A DNA stretch of 64,000 bases. Origin: DASSFZ01 sp035283185 (GTDB taxonomy: Bacteria > Chloroflexota > Anaerolineae > Fen-1058). The notes below the pieces were generated by a model. That model was not told the DNA's origin and ran no database searches. It saw nothing but the letters and a program-made list of their open reading frames with translations. Below, piece after piece: positions 16,706 through 25,555 of this stretch (the first letter of the stretch is position 1; every line of letters begins with the position of its first letter). The translations under genes were made by a program, and so were the position numbers. The stretch is from contig DATEUJ010000226.1 of the NCBI GenBank assembly GCA_035283185.1, positions 1-64,000 on the forward strand, in the 5' to 3' direction.

Positions 16706-17332
16706 ATGAATAGAATCCTTGTGGCCTATGCCACAATGGCCGGTTCGACTGTCGAAGTTGCCCAGGCAGTGGGTGAGGAGATCGCCAAGAGCGGTTTGCA
16801 GGTGGATGTTCTGCCCCTCAGCGAGGTCAAGGACCTCAAGGCCTACGACGGCGTGGTGGTCGGAGGACCCATGATCATGGGCTGGCACCGCGCCGCTTTA
16901 GGCTTCCTCAAGAAACACCGGGAGGCATTCCGGCGTATCCCTCTGGCGGTGTTTGTCATGTGTATGAGCCTGACCCAGACGGGCGAAACGAGCGTGGGCG
17001 GCGTGCCGGTGTATGTGGACGCAAAGCTGCCTAAATCGCCCCAAAAAGAAGATCACCTGAATTTCCGAGAACGCTACGCCAGGCTTGCGAACTATGTTCA
17101 ACCCATTCTCAGGGCAACCCGTCCGGTCAAACCAGTGGACATCGGGGTGTTCGGGGGCCGGCTGGAGTACGGCCGTTTGAAGTGGTGGGTCGTGTTGTTC
17201 GTCATGCTGATCATCCAGGCTCCGGCCGGAGACCGGCGCAATTGGACGGCGATCCGATCATGGGCGGCGGGACTGCCGGCGGAATTCCAGCTCGAGGCGC
17301 CGGTAGCTGATGGGCTGGCGCAGGTCGCTTGA
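16706..17332 (+). CDS. Flavodoxin-domain protein, HemG-like
   Basis: A 208-aa protein. aggag lies 8 nt before the ATG at 16706; a GTG one codon earlier is less likely. The N-terminus has the flavodoxin FMN-binding pattern (ILVAYATMAGSTVEVAQAVGEEI) and GVVVGGPMIMGWHRAALGFL. The C-terminal part has a hydrophobic helix (WWVVLFVMLIIQ) and RRNWTAIRSWAAGLP, a layout seen in HemG-type (flavodoxin-like) protoporphyrinogen oxidases. The family also includes general redox flavodoxins, so haem synthesis is possible but not proved. It is followed by a strong terminator. Confidence 0.78.
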   Translation: MNRILVAYATMAGSTVEVAQAVGEEIAKSGLQVDVLPLSEVKDLKAYDGVVVGGPMIMGWHRAALGFLKKHREAFRRIPLAVFVMCMSLTQTGETSVGGVPVYVDAKLPKSPQKEDHLNFRERYARLANYVQPILRATRPVKPVDIGVFGGRLEYGRLKWWVVLFVMLIIQAPAGDRRNWTAIRSWAAGLPAEFQLEAPVADGLAQVA

Positions 17333-17399
17333 CAAGACGCAAGTCCACGTGTGTGGCGATTGCTACTTTTGTTGTAGCGGTCGTCCTACAGATGTGGGA

Positions 17400-17427
17400 A
17401 GAGACTGCGGTGCACGCGGTCTCTTTT
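17400..17427 (+). terminator. Rho-independent terminator
   Basis: agagactgcg (17400-17409) pairs with cgcggtctct (17415-17424) as a 10-bp stem (one G-T pair) with a 5-nt loop, followed by a T-run at 17424-17427. It lies 67 nt after the flavodoxin gene stop and would end that transcript. Confidence 0.75.
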
Positions 17428-17428
17428 C

Positions 17429-17632
17429 ATGATGCCAGAATGCCACTTTCTGCCGATGGCGATCAAGCGCGGGTCCGTTACATTGATGAGGATATATCCA
17501 CATGCGGTCAACGACGGTCAGGCCTTGCACATTGTGGACGTGGGATCGCGGCAGGAAATCCTCGATCATCTTCGTCACTTTGACGACATCTATGAGCACA
17601 CCGAGATCGTAGAAATCCTGGAAAGGCGGTAG
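17429..17632 (+). CDS. Small hypothetical protein
   Basis: A 67-aa frame with protein-like composition, especially its second half (ALHIVDVGSRQEILDHL, FDDIYEHTEIVEILERR), which predicts a strand and two amphipathic helices. I recognise no family. Two starts are possible, 17429 and 17459 (MAIKRGS); neither has a clear ribosome binding site and the first lies right behind a terminator, so 17459 is plausible. It may be a real small cytosolic protein or a chance frame. Confidence 0.4.
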   Translation: MMPECHFLPMAIKRGSVTLMRIYPHAVNDGQALHIVDVGSRQEILDHLRHFDDIYEHTEIVEILERR

Positions 17633-17683
17633 CAGTTCACATTCGGGTGGTGTAGAATCATACTGAAGTACTCAAGGTGCAAT

Positions 17684-18142
17684 GTGCCTCGCAAACTTCC
17701 ACGTCTATGGACATGGCTGGCATTTAGTGCTATCTGTGTGCTGACGGCATGCAGCAGCTATGCCCTCGAACATGGTTCTGGGACACCGGATATGGCGCAG
17801 GTGTATGTCGCCGACGACCAGTATTTTTACGTGTTCACCTACTTCGGCGACATCCCCGACAACCCGGCGAACCGGGCAACGTACCTGCGCCTCCTGGAGA
17901 CCGTTTCACTGGCTGACTCAACCACTCAAGGGCTGTTGCTGCCAGAAACATCTTTCACCGAAGGAATCACTCTCGGGAGCACGCAAGCGTCCACGCCGCA
18001 GTCGCCGTCGCCGGTTGCCACGCCCTTCAAAAGGCCATCATCGATACCAGCGCAAACATCATCGCCCAGGCGACAGGCAGGCCCTGCCACGGAAAAGTAC
18101 AGTGAAGAAGGGGAACCTTTTGCACCTGTGCGTTGTCTATAG
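17684..18142 (+). CDS. Hypothetical small lipoprotein
   Basis: A 152-aa protein from a GTG start (aaggtg 5 nt upstream). It has a basic n-region, hydrophobic core and lipobox (VLTACSS, Cys about 23), so it should be lipid-anchored outside the cytoplasmic membrane. The mature part has a short ordered section (QVYVADDQYFYVFTYFGDI, RATYLRLLETVSLAD) and then an S/T/P-rich tail. No family is recognised. An overlapping frame (17760-18257) is less protein-like. It stands alone between the flavodoxin and PA14 genes. Confidence 0.55.
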   Translation: MPRKLPRLWTWLAFSAICVLTACSSYALEHGSGTPDMAQVYVADDQYFYVFTYFGDIPDNPANRATYLRLLETVSLADSTTQGLLLPETSFTEGITLGSTQASTPQSPSPVATPFKRPSSIPAQTSSPRRQAGPATEKYSEEGEPFAPVRCL

Positions 18143-18217
18143 AATAGACATCCTCGCTGACCGGGGACGTCCATTGGTGTTCGTCTACAGTCCAAGTAAC
18201 TGGACTCTGGAGAAATA

Positions 18218-18279
18218 CTGGAATGCAGCCTTCAGGCTGCCATATCTGGGGTCTTAGCAGACTGAAGCCTGCACTCCAG
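18218..18279. repeat. Inverted repeat with 22-bp arms
   Basis: ctggaatgcagccttcaggc (from 18218) pairs with the complement ending at 18279, about 19 of 22 positions matched, with an 18-nt loop. A related gagtgcag string occurs at 11402. It lies between two genes, 62 nt before the next start, and could be a REP-type element or a terminator-like hairpin. Confidence 0.65.
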
Positions 18280-18341
18280 CTCCCAGACATAGCTTTCGCC
18301 AGAGTATAGTGGTAAGAGGCATGCAATCAGGAGGTGTAACG

Positions 18342-19979
18342 ATGAACAAGCGACTGCTCCTCGGCGTCCTGGCTCTGACCGGCATTGCGATGTGGGTAAC
18401 CATGTCGCCAGTGGCCGCGCAGGGCTCCTGGTATGCCGAATTCTTCACCAACCGCGACCTGAGCGGCTCACCAGGCGCGACACGCTACGAGAGCAATCTG
18501 AACTTCGATTGGGGTGACGGCAGCCCCGATTCGGCCATCCCCGCCGACAACTTCTCGGCCCGCTTCACGCGCGACGACTACTTCGAGGCCGGCACTTACC
18601 GCTTCTCCTACCGTTCCGACGACGGTATCCGCGTCTGGGTCGGCAATACGCTCGTCGTCGACGACTGGCGCGACCGGCAGGCGGCCTGGTCGTTCGTCGA
18701 TCGCTTCATCTCGCGCGGCACCCATCGCGTGCGCGTCGAATACTACGAGCATGGCGGTGGCGCGGCGGTACAGGTCGCTTGGGAGCGTGTCAGCGGCGGC
18801 TCCGGCTGGCGCGGTGAGTACTTTGCCAACCGCGACCTGTCCGGCTCGCCCGCGCTGGTGCGCTTCGACCCGGCCATCGACTTCGACTGGGGCACGGGCA
18901 GCCCCGATTCGACCATCCCCGCCGATAACTTCTCTGTGCGCTGGACGCGCACGCTGGGCTTCACGTCCGGCACGTATGCCTTTCACGCCAGCACCGACGA
19001 TGGCGTGCGCGTCTACGTCGACGGGCGGTTGGTCGTGGATGCCTGGCGCGACCAGGAACGGTCCACCACGAACTCAGGCGAGGTCACGCTGAGTGCCGCG
19101 CAGCATACCGTCGTCGTCGAATATTACGAGCACGGCGGCCGGGCGGCGGCTCACGTGTGGTGGGGCTTGCGTCAGACACCCGCCGGCTGGGAAGGTCGCT
19201 ACTACGACAATACCGAGCTGCGCGGTGGGCCGGCGCTGATCCGCGATGATGCTGCCATTGACTTCGACTGGGGCGAGGGCGCGCCGGTCGACTGGATGCC
19301 GGCCGACCAGTTCTCGGTCGTGTGGACGCGCGACGTGACCTTCAGCGCCAACTTCTATCGCCTCAACGTGCGCGCCGACGACGGCTTCCGTGTATGGCTG
19401 GATGGCGCGCTGATCATGGACTTCTGGCGGCCGATGGACGATGAGTGGCACTACTTCGACGGCACGTACCTGGAAGGCCGGCACGCGCTCAAAGTGGAGT
19501 ACTTCGAGCGCAGCGGCCGAGCGCGCATTCGCTTCTGGTGGGAGCCGATGGGCGCGAAACCCTCGCCCACCGGACCCGCGCCCAGAGCCACGCCTGTCGC
19601 CACCTTGCCCGGCCCGTGGCAGGCCGCGTACTTCAATAACCGCGACCTGTCGGGCAGCCCGGCGCTGACGCGCAGCGACGCGGCCATCGACTTCAACTGG
19701 CGCTTGGGGTCGCCCGCGCCGGAGATGGGCAAGGACAACTTCTCCGCGCGCTGGACGGGCACATTCACCTTCAAGGCTGGACGCTACACGTTCACGACAT
19801 TCTCGGATGATGGTGTTCGGCTGTACGTGGACGACCGGCTGATCATCAACAGTTGGCGGCCGATGCGCGGGTCGCGCAGCGCGGCGGTCAGTCTGAGCGA
19901 GGGCACGCATACGGTGCGGCTGGAGTACTTCGAGCGGGCTGGCGCGGCAACGGTGCGGCTGTCCTGGAGAGGGCCTTAA
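18342..19979 (+). CDS. Secreted protein with four PA14 domains
   Basis: A 545-aa protein. aggaggtg lies 5 nt before the ATG at 18342. A Sec signal (LLLGVLALTGIAMWVTM, cleavage near AAQG) is followed by four tandem PA14 domains starting near residues 30, 158, 286 and 430. Each begins with W-x-x-x-Y/F-F-x-N-R-D-L-S-G-S-P (the third diverged: YYDNTELRGGP), then IDFDWGxGSPD, FSARWTR, and DDGVRVYVDGRLVVDxWR. A T/P-rich linker lies between the third and fourth. PA14 domains bind carbohydrates or mediate adhesion. No catalytic domain is attached, so it is probably a secreted or wall-associated glycan-binding protein. The domain copies are close enough to suggest recent internal duplication. Confidence 0.88.
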   Translation: MNKRLLLGVLALTGIAMWVTMSPVAAQGSWYAEFFTNRDLSGSPGATRYESNLNFDWGDGSPDSAIPADNFSARFTRDDYFEAGTYRFSYRSDDGIRVWVGNTLVVDDWRDRQAAWSFVDRFISRGTHRVRVEYYEHGGGAAVQVAWERVSGGSGWRGEYFANRDLSGSPALVRFDPAIDFDWGTGSPDSTIPADNFSVRWTRTLGFTSGTYAFHASTDDGVRVYVDGRLVVDAWRDQERSTTNSGEVTLSAAQHTVVVEYYEHGGRAAAHVWWGLRQTPAGWEGRYYDNTELRGGPALIRDDAAIDFDWGEGAPVDWMPADQFSVVWTRDVTFSANFYRLNVRADDGFRVWLDGALIMDFWRPMDDEWHYFDGTYLEGRHALKVEYFERSGRARIRFWWEPMGAKPSPTGPAPRATPVATLPGPWQAAYFNNRDLSGSPALTRSDAAIDFNWRLGSPAPEMGKDNFSARWTGTFTFKAGRYTFTTFSDDGVRLYVDDRLIINSWRPMRGSRSAAVSLSEGTHTVRLEYFERAGAATVRLSWRGP

Positions 19980-20100
19980 GTAGCATTGAAGTGGGAGACA
20001 AGCAGGTGAACATCGGTCTTGGGGGTGCGGGGGAAGATTGGTTGTATGGTATCATGCCTCTCGCCGCGAGACGTTTCAACGCTGCTCCTTCTTACTCCCT

Positions 20101-23046
20101 ATGCACCGACTGTCTTCACCCGGCCGAAAGCTCGCTCCGGCGCTGGCGCTCGCCGCGCTCACGGCGCTGGTCGGGCTGTTCTTCTCGAAGATGCTGTTCT
20201 CCAACCTGATCGTCGCGCGCGGCGATCTGTACAGCTACTTCTATCCGTACCGCGACTACGCTGCGTCGGCGCTCCGCGAAGGCCGCGCGCCGCTGTGGAA
20301 CCCGTACCTGTTCATGGGCGCGCCGTTCCTGGCGAACAGCCAGGCGGGGTTCTTCTACCCGCTTAATCTCGCGGCGTCGTGGCTCGAAACGGCGCGCGCG
20401 GCGAATTTGAGCATCGTCGCGCACGCGTGGATCGCGGCGATCGGCGCTTACCTGTTCGCGCGGCGGAGATTCGGCGCGTCGGTCCCCGCCGCGCTGCTGG
20501 GCGGGCTGTCGTTTGGGCTGGGCGGCTATCTCGGCGCGCAGGTCGAGCATTTCAACCAGTTGCAGGCGCTGGCGTGGGTGCCGTGGCTGTGGCTGGCGTA
20601 CGACTTTGCAGCCTCTCGTCTCAATAGAACGCGATTTCGTAGTGACGACTTCAGTCGTCCTGGCAAAGAAGCGACTAAAGTCGCTACTACGAGTCAAATC
20701 CGAGATCTACTGAGTCTGCTCAGGGGTGGCCTGCTCGTCGGCCTGCTTGTTGGCCTGATGCTGCTGGCCGGGCACACGCAGTCCGTATTCATTGCACTCG
20801 TCGGGTTGACCGCTTACGCGCTGTGGCCTGCCGTCGAGCGCATGCGATCGCCGCGCGCTGCTCTGCAGACTGCAATCACCCGTCTCGCCCCGATTCTGTT
20901 CGGCCTGGGCGTCGCCGCCGCACTGGCCGCCGTTCAACTCCTGCCGACGCTCAAGCTTGCGGGGCTTTCTCCGCGTCAGGGCGGGCTGCCGCTCGACGAG
21001 GCTGTGTCATTCTCGCTCGATCCGCGCCTGCTCGGCCGCGCGCTTCTACCCGACTACGATGGCGCGCTGCCGGGCGGGAGCGAGTTCACGACATTCTTCG
21101 GCGTCTCCGCGCTCGTGCTGATGGTAATTGGTGTATTAGTCGCCTGGTTGCCGGATCGAAAGGCTCCTCTTGCAACGCACAAACTAACTATCCGCGCGAT
21201 TTCTGTCGTTGCGTTCCTGGGGATTTTCCTTGCGCTCGGCGGCTTCAATCCGATCTATTATCTGCTCGTCAAGTTCGTTCCCGGATTCGATCTCTTTCGA
21301 GCGCCCGCGCGCTGGCTGGTTCTGTTCGTCTTCGGCGGGTCGATGCTGGCCGCTGTGGGTCTGGATCATTTTGGACGCGGATTAACGCGGATGACGCGGA
21401 TTGGGATTGCAGGGGTGATGGCTCTGTTGATTGGCTCAACGTTCATCGGTGCCAACGTGACGCCCGCCGGCGCTGCCGGGCCGATCGGCCAGCCCAGTGG
21501 TTCATCTCTGTTGCTGTGGATCGCAGCCGCGATTCTGACGCTTGCGTTACTCCGTGCCCTGCGAACTTCAAACTTCAAACTTCAAACTTCAAACCCCAAT
21601 CTCCAATCTCCAATCTCCAATCTCCAATTACCAATCCTTGCCCTATGCGTCCTCGAACTCTTCGCCGCCACCCGCAACCTGCCATACCACGCTCGCCTGA
21701 CCGCGCCCGATGCGCTGACCAGCCTGCGCCCGTCGGTGGCACAATTGCTCGTCGGCGGGAGCGGCGCGCCGCCAGGGCGCTTCCTGTCGATTTCGGACAT
21801 ACAGTTCGATCCAGGTGACTCCGCCGAGCTGGATTCGGTCTACGCCGATCAGCTTCCGCCGGACGCTTACTACGATCTCCTCATCGCGACGAAGCAAAAG
21901 GAAATCGTCGCGCCGAACCAGTCACTCACCTACCACTTGCCGGCTGTGGACGGATACGACGGCGGGTTGTTGCCGCTGCGAAACTACCTGACCTTCCAGG
22001 AACTGTTCCTGCCGGGCGACGCCATTCAGCCCGATGGCCGCCTGCGCGAGCAACTGGAATCGATCCCGGATGCGCGCTGGCTCGACCTGATGAACGTGAA
22101 GTACGTCATCACCGACAAGGTGCGCGATCGCTGGTTCGGCGGCGTGTTCTTCGACCTGCAATTCGAAACGCCATTGAGGTCGGGCGACGAAGTATGGACA
22201 GATCAGCTTCCACCGCTCGAGGCAAATGCGCTAGGCATCGTCTACTCGGAGCCGAAGGGCGATGTGACGCTGGCCGAGGTGGAAATCACGTTCGAGGATG
22301 GCTCGTCGGTGACTGTGCCGCTCACCGATGAGCCGATCGAGCAGACAGACAGCCTATCCATGACGCGCCTGCGCTGGGATGCGGCACAGCGCGTGTCGAA
22401 GGTGAGGATCGCGGGGCGGGGCGGATTGACGCTGCGCGGCGCGGCGCTGATCGACGAACGGAGCGACACGTTCCACTCGTTCGTCCTGGCGAAAGACGGC
22501 CGCTTCCGGCTGGCCCATTCCGGCGACGTGAAGGTCTATGAATATGTCGACGCGCTCCCGCGTGCCTTTGTCGTACCGCAAGCCGTCCCCGCTGCGAGCG
22601 ACGACGAAGCCCTGGCGCTCATGCAGAACCCTGACTTTGATCCATCGCAGACCGTGGTCATCCAGGAGTCTACGCCGCCGGCGACCAGTGACGAATTACA
22701 AATTACAAATTACGAATTACGTTTTACGTTTTACGAATTACGTTTTACGGATTACGCGCCAGAGCATATCGAAATGGAAGTCAAGACAGACGGCGACGGC
22801 TACCTGGTCCTGACCGACGCCTGGTATCCCGACTGGACGGCGACGATCGATGGCGAGCCGGTGGAGATTCTGCGGGCGAACGTGTACTTCCGGGCTGTGC
22901 CAATCGAGGCGGGCGAGCACCGGGTCGAGTTTCGCTACGAGCCGCAGGCCTTTCGGGTTGGCGCGCTCGTCAGCGCCGTGGCCTGGATTGTCGTCGCAAT
23001 AGTGTCGGCGGCTTCTTTCGTACGCAGACGCGAAGCGCGCGGATAA
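20101..23046 (+). CDS. YfhO-family large membrane protein
   Basis: A 981-aa protein; the ATG at 20101 gives the family-like start (basic residues, then ALALAALTALVGLFFSKMLF). The N-terminal part has many membrane helices with periplasmic motifs of YfhO/GT-C-like proteins (GDLYSYFYPYRDY, PLWNPYLFMGAPFLANSQAGFFYPLN). The C-terminal part is extracytoplasmic with a Rossmann-free beta domain ending DAWYPDWTATIDGEPVEI and a final helix. YfhO-like proteins are linked to wall glycan modification. Four dispersed repeats lie inside the frame without breaking it (20637-20692, 21374-21403, 21564-21637, 22691-22757), all in predicted linkers. It lies downstream of the PA14 gene in the same direction. Confidence 0.82.
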   Translation: MHRLSSPGRKLAPALALAALTALVGLFFSKMLFSNLIVARGDLYSYFYPYRDYAASALREGRAPLWNPYLFMGAPFLANSQAGFFYPLNLAASWLETARAANLSIVAHAWIAAIGAYLFARRRFGASVPAALLGGLSFGLGGYLGAQVEHFNQLQALAWVPWLWLAYDFAASRLNRTRFRSDDFSRPGKEATKVATTSQIRDLLSLLRGGLLVGLLVGLMLLAGHTQSVFIALVGLTAYALWPAVERMRSPRAALQTAITRLAPILFGLGVAAALAAVQLLPTLKLAGLSPRQGGLPLDEAVSFSLDPRLLGRALLPDYDGALPGGSEFTTFFGVSALVLMVIGVLVAWLPDRKAPLATHKLTIRAISVVAFLGIFLALGGFNPIYYLLVKFVPGFDLFRAPARWLVLFVFGGSMLAAVGLDHFGRGLTRMTRIGIAGVMALLIGSTFIGANVTPAGAAGPIGQPSGSSLLLWIAAAILTLALLRALRTSNFKLQTSNPNLQSPISNLQLPILALCVLELFAATRNLPYHARLTAPDALTSLRPSVAQLLVGGSGAPPGRFLSISDIQFDPGDSAELDSVYADQLPPDAYYDLLIATKQKEIVAPNQSLTYHLPAVDGYDGGLLPLRNYLTFQELFLPGDAIQPDGRLREQLESIPDARWLDLMNVKYVITDKVRDRWFGGVFFDLQFETPLRSGDEVWTDQLPPLEANALGIVYSEPKGDVTLAEVEITFEDGSSVTVPLTDEPIEQTDSLSMTRLRWDAAQRVSKVRIAGRGGLTLRGAALIDERSDTFHSFVLAKDGRFRLAHSGDVKVYEYVDALPRAFVVPQAVPAASDDEALALMQNPDFDPSQTVVIQESTPPATSDELQITNYELRFTFYELRFTDYAPEHIEMEVKTDGDGYLVLTDAWYPDWTATIDGEPVEILRANVYFRAVPIEAGEHRVEFRYEPQAFRVGALVSAVAWIVVAIVSAASFVRRREARG
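20637..20692. repeat. Palindromic repeat inside the YfhO-like gene
   Basis: tcgtagtgacgactt (20637-20651) is the imperfect inverted repeat (13 of 15) of aagtcgctactacga (20678-20692), with inner palindromes gacgacttcagtcgtc and gcgactaaagtcgc. It is translated in frame as a hydrophilic loop (SDDFSRPGKEATKVATTS). It resembles a REP/MITE-like insertion that left the frame open. Confidence 0.75.
21374..21403. repeat. acgcggat phrase repeat inside the YfhO-like gene
   Basis: Units acgcggatta/acgcggatg/acgcggattg in near-tandem, coding for part of a loop (RGLTRMTRIGIAG). It is the reverse-complement family of the repeat at 904-935. Confidence 0.6.
21564..21637. repeat. aacttcaa/caatctc phrase repeat inside the YfhO-like gene
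   Basis: Four copies of aacttcaa-like units followed by at least five ccaatct units. Translated in frame it gives a periodic polar stretch (TSNFKLQTSNPNLQSPISN) between two hydrophobic helices, so the array extended a loop without disrupting the protein. Confidence 0.8.
22691..22757. repeat. aattacgttttacg phrase repeat inside the YfhO-like gene
   Basis: Alternating aattacaa, aattacg and ttttacg units, AT-rich against a GC-rich gene. The translation is periodic (ELQITNYELRFTFYELRF) and lies in the extracytoplasmic domain. Confidence 0.8.
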
Positions 23047-23133
23047 ACGCCGATTGACATCAAAGCCGGGGAAAAGGGCTACACGTCGCCGCATGTTCCT
23101 GTCGTCAGAATCGTGAGGCCCATACTGGTTGCC

Positions 23134-24189
23134 TCATGCGCGATGATGCTCAGTCGTCTTGTGCATCGCGCCCGATGCGCTTTCGCCGGGATCGATGTGC
23201 ACCGTGACGTCGACCAGCGCCGGAAGCGCGTGAAACAGCGCGTGGCGCACGTCTTCCGCAACGCGATGGCTTTCGGACGTCGGCATGTTCCCGTCGACGA
23301 CGAGGTGCACCTCGGCCCGCTGCCGGTGGCCTACCCATCGCACGGCGACCTCGTGCACGTCCATCACGCCCGCCACGCCGCGCGCGGTGCGTTCGATCAG
23401 ATCGCACACCGCCGGATCGACGGCATCCATCAGGCGATAGCCGATCTCGCGCGCCGCGCCCCAGGCGACGCCCAGGATGGCGACGCCGATCGCGATCCCT
23501 ACCAAGGGATCGGCGACGGGGAATCCGAGCGCGACGCCAAGCGCGCCGGCGAGCACTCCGAGCGAGGTGAAGCCATCGGCGCGCGAGTGCAGCCCGTCGG
23601 CGACGAGCGCCGCCGAGTGGATCTGTCGCCCGACACGGATGCGAAACAGCGCGACCAGCTCGTTGCCGGCGAAGCCGACAATCGCCGCCGCCGCGACCCA
23701 GCCGAGATGCACGACCGGCTGCGGATTGATCATCTTCAGGATCGATTCGTAAAGCACGATCAGCGCGCTGGCGAAGATCACCAGCACGACGAACGCGCCG
23801 GCCAGGTCTTCCGCGCGGCCGTAACCGTACGTGTAACGCCGGTTCCGTTCGCGCCGCGACAAGCTGAAGGCGAGCCACAGCGGAATCGACGTCAGCGCGT
23901 CGGAGAAGTTGTGAATCGTGTCGGCAAGCAGAGCCACACTGCCGCTCATCGCGACGATGGCGACCTGGAACAGCGCGGTCAGCATCAGTCCGGCGAGCGA
24001 TACCTTGACCGCCCGGATGCCGCGCTCGCTCCACAGCGCCGGATCGAGCGCCGCCTCCTGGACTTCGTGTGTGTGTCGTCCGAACAGGCCGGGTAGCCTG
24101 CCCCACAGCCCCGACGGGTGTTCGTGATCCGGCTCGTGCCGGGTGTGATCGTCGTCGGCGCCCGACAGGTTGCCGCCCACTTCGCTCAT
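23134..24189 (-). CDS. Cation diffusion facilitator family transporter
   Basis: A 351-aa CDF protein. After a His/Asp-rich cytoplasmic N-terminus come about six membrane helices; the metal site residues are visible as HNFSD in TM2 and HSRADG in TM5 (HxxxD pattern). The C-terminal cytoplasmic domain (DVHEVAVRWVGHRQRAEVHL, VTVHIDPGE) is the usual metallochaperone-like fold. It should export a divalent cation such as zinc, cobalt or manganese in exchange for protons. The ATG overlaps the stop of the upstream acetyltransferase gene by 4 nt, so the two are co-translated. Metal specificity cannot be assigned from the motifs alone. Confidence 0.88.
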   Translation of the reverse strand: MSEVGGNLSGADDDHTRHEPDHEHPSGLWGRLPGLFGRHTHEVQEAALDPALWSERGIRAVKVSLAGLMLTALFQVAIVAMSGSVALLADTIHNFSDALTSIPLWLAFSLSRRERNRRYTYGYGRAEDLAGAFVVLVIFASALIVLYESILKMINPQPVVHLGWVAAAAIVGFAGNELVALFRIRVGRQIHSAALVADGLHSRADGFTSLGVLAGALGVALGFPVADPLVGIAIGVAILGVAWGAAREIGYRLMDAVDPAVCDLIERTARGVAGVMDVHEVAVRWVGHRQRAEVHLVVDGNMPTSESHRVAEDVRHALFHALPALVDVTVHIDPGESASGAMHKTTEHHRA

Positions 24190-24749
24190 GGCTGCCCCTT
24201 CGCCACACGCTTCGACATCAGGATGTCAGGTTTCCCGAGGCCGTTGGCATCGGGCAGGATGCCCGTGATCACGTATCCCATCTTCTGGTAAAACTCGTAG
24301 GGATGGCCGCGCAGGTTACGGACGCGGGCGATGTGCTCCCACACGTTCGGATACAGGTCCACGCCGGACAGCGTGGTCATGTTGTCTTCGTCGTCTGTGC
24401 CGAGGGTGACGGTCAGGCCGCCGCGCTCGCGCACCCGATCTTCCAGGTCGGCTACCAGCGCGCGCCCGATGCCCTGGCGCTGGCAATCTGGGCGGACGAC
24501 CAGGGGATGCAGCTCCCACACGTGGCCGTCGTATTGCTCGATGCCGCCGATCCAGCCCAGCACTACCCCATCGTCGTCGACGGCGACGCGGGCGATCCGG
24601 CCAGGGCCGAGCGCCTCGCGCACTTCCTGCAGGGCGGAAGCCATGTCGCGCCACGCGTCCGGCCAGTGATCTTTGAAGCCGTCGATCAGAAGCGCAGCGG
24701 CCTGCTCGATGTAATCTTCGTGGTCGGGAGAGAGATCAACGATCTGCAC
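24186..24749 (-). CDS. GNAT acetyltransferase, AAC(6')-like
   Basis: A 187-aa GNAT protein with the acetyl-CoA binding loop QRQGIGRALVADLED near residue 92 and a preceding ELHPLVV strand. The region GTDDEDNMTTLSGVDLYP and FYQKMGYVITGILPDANG is reminiscent of aminoglycoside 6'-N-acetyltransferases, so acetylation of an amino sugar or aminoglycoside is possible. Environmental AAC(6')-like proteins often have other substrates, so resistance cannot be claimed. It is the first gene of a two-gene leftward operon with the CDF transporter, the stop overlapping the transporter's start. Confidence 0.75.
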   Translation of the reverse strand: MQIVDLSPDHEDYIEQAAALLIDGFKDHWPDAWRDMASALQEVREALGPGRIARVAVDDDGVVLGWIGGIEQYDGHVWELHPLVVRPDCQRQGIGRALVADLEDRVRERGGLTVTLGTDDEDNMTTLSGVDLYPNVWEHIARVRNLRGHPYEFYQKMGYVITGILPDANGLGKPDILMSKRVAKGQP

Positions 24750-24891
24750 GGTTCCCTTCGGCCAAACCCTTGCGAAGGTTCACGCTTCGCGCCTTCGCTA
24801 GGGTGGATTGATTATACCGGATTCACGCGGCAAGGGAAGACTAAAATGCTCCCGATGCGACCATCAGTTTCAGGCAGCCCGCTCGCTATGC

Positions 24892-24897
24892 TATAAT
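24892..24897 (+). promoter_or_regulatory. -10 box of scpB promoter
   Basis: A consensus tataat 43 nt before the scpB ATG, at the end of an otherwise GC-rich divergent intergenic region. No clear -35 element is seen at the expected distance. Confidence 0.5.
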
Positions 24898-24939
24898 CTC
24901 GTCAGGCATGATCCTTGACGGAGTGAAGCTGCGCGAACG

Positions 24940-25533
24940 ATGCCGGAATCGAACGTCCAGTCTATGTCCGATGCATTGCCCTTGCCGCTGACGGGGATGG
25001 TCGAGAGCCTGCTCTTCGTCTCTGACGAGCCGGTGCACATAAGCCGTCTCGCCGAGGCGCTGGAGGTGACCGCCGAGCAAGTTGAGGAGGCGCTCGCCGA
25101 GCTGAGGGAGGCGACGCGGGACGGCGCGTCGCGCGGGCTGATCCTGCAGCGCCGGGGCGATAAGGTGCAGTTAACCACGCGGCCCGAATGCGCGCCGTAC
25201 GTCGAAAAGTTCCTCGGTCTGTCGCTGACCAGCCGCCTGTCCAGGCCGGCGCTGGAGACGCTGGCCATCGTCGCCTACCAACAGCCCATCACCCGCCCTG
25301 AGATCGAGATGATCCGCGGCGTCAATTGCGACGGCGTGATCCAGACCCTGCTGAGCAAGGGACTGATCGAAGACGTTGGCCGCCTGGAGACGGCGGGCCG
25401 TCCGATCCTGTACGGCACGACTTTCGCGTTCTTGCAGCATTTCGGGCTGCGCAGCCTCGACGACCTCCCACCGCTCAAGCCTGAAGAAGCGCCGACACGG
25501 CCCGAGGCGCAGCACTCTGCGCCAGCCGCATGA
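24940..25533 (+). CDS. scpB: Segregation and condensation protein B
   Basis: A 197-aa ScpB: two winged-helix units with the signature segments GMVESLLFVSDEPV, RPALETLAIVAYQQPITRPEIE, IRGVNCDGVIQTLLSKGLIE and RPILYGTT. ScpB forms the SMC-ScpA-ScpB condensin that organises the chromosome. Its tail after residue 170 is Pro/Glu/Ala-rich. scpA is not adjacent. The next gene, a Ser/Thr kinase, begins about 22 nt downstream in the same direction, so the condensin subunit and the kinase are likely co-transcribed. Confidence 0.92.
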   Translation: MPESNVQSMSDALPLPLTGMVESLLFVSDEPVHISRLAEALEVTAEQVEEALAELREATRDGASRGLILQRRGDKVQLTTRPECAPYVEKFLGLSLTSRLSRPALETLAIVAYQQPITRPEIEMIRGVNCDGVIQTLLSKGLIEDVGRLETAGRPILYGTTFAFLQHFGLRSLDDLPPLKPEEAPTRPEAQHSAPAA

Positions 25534-25555
25534 TGCTGGCGATTGAGGTGATCAT

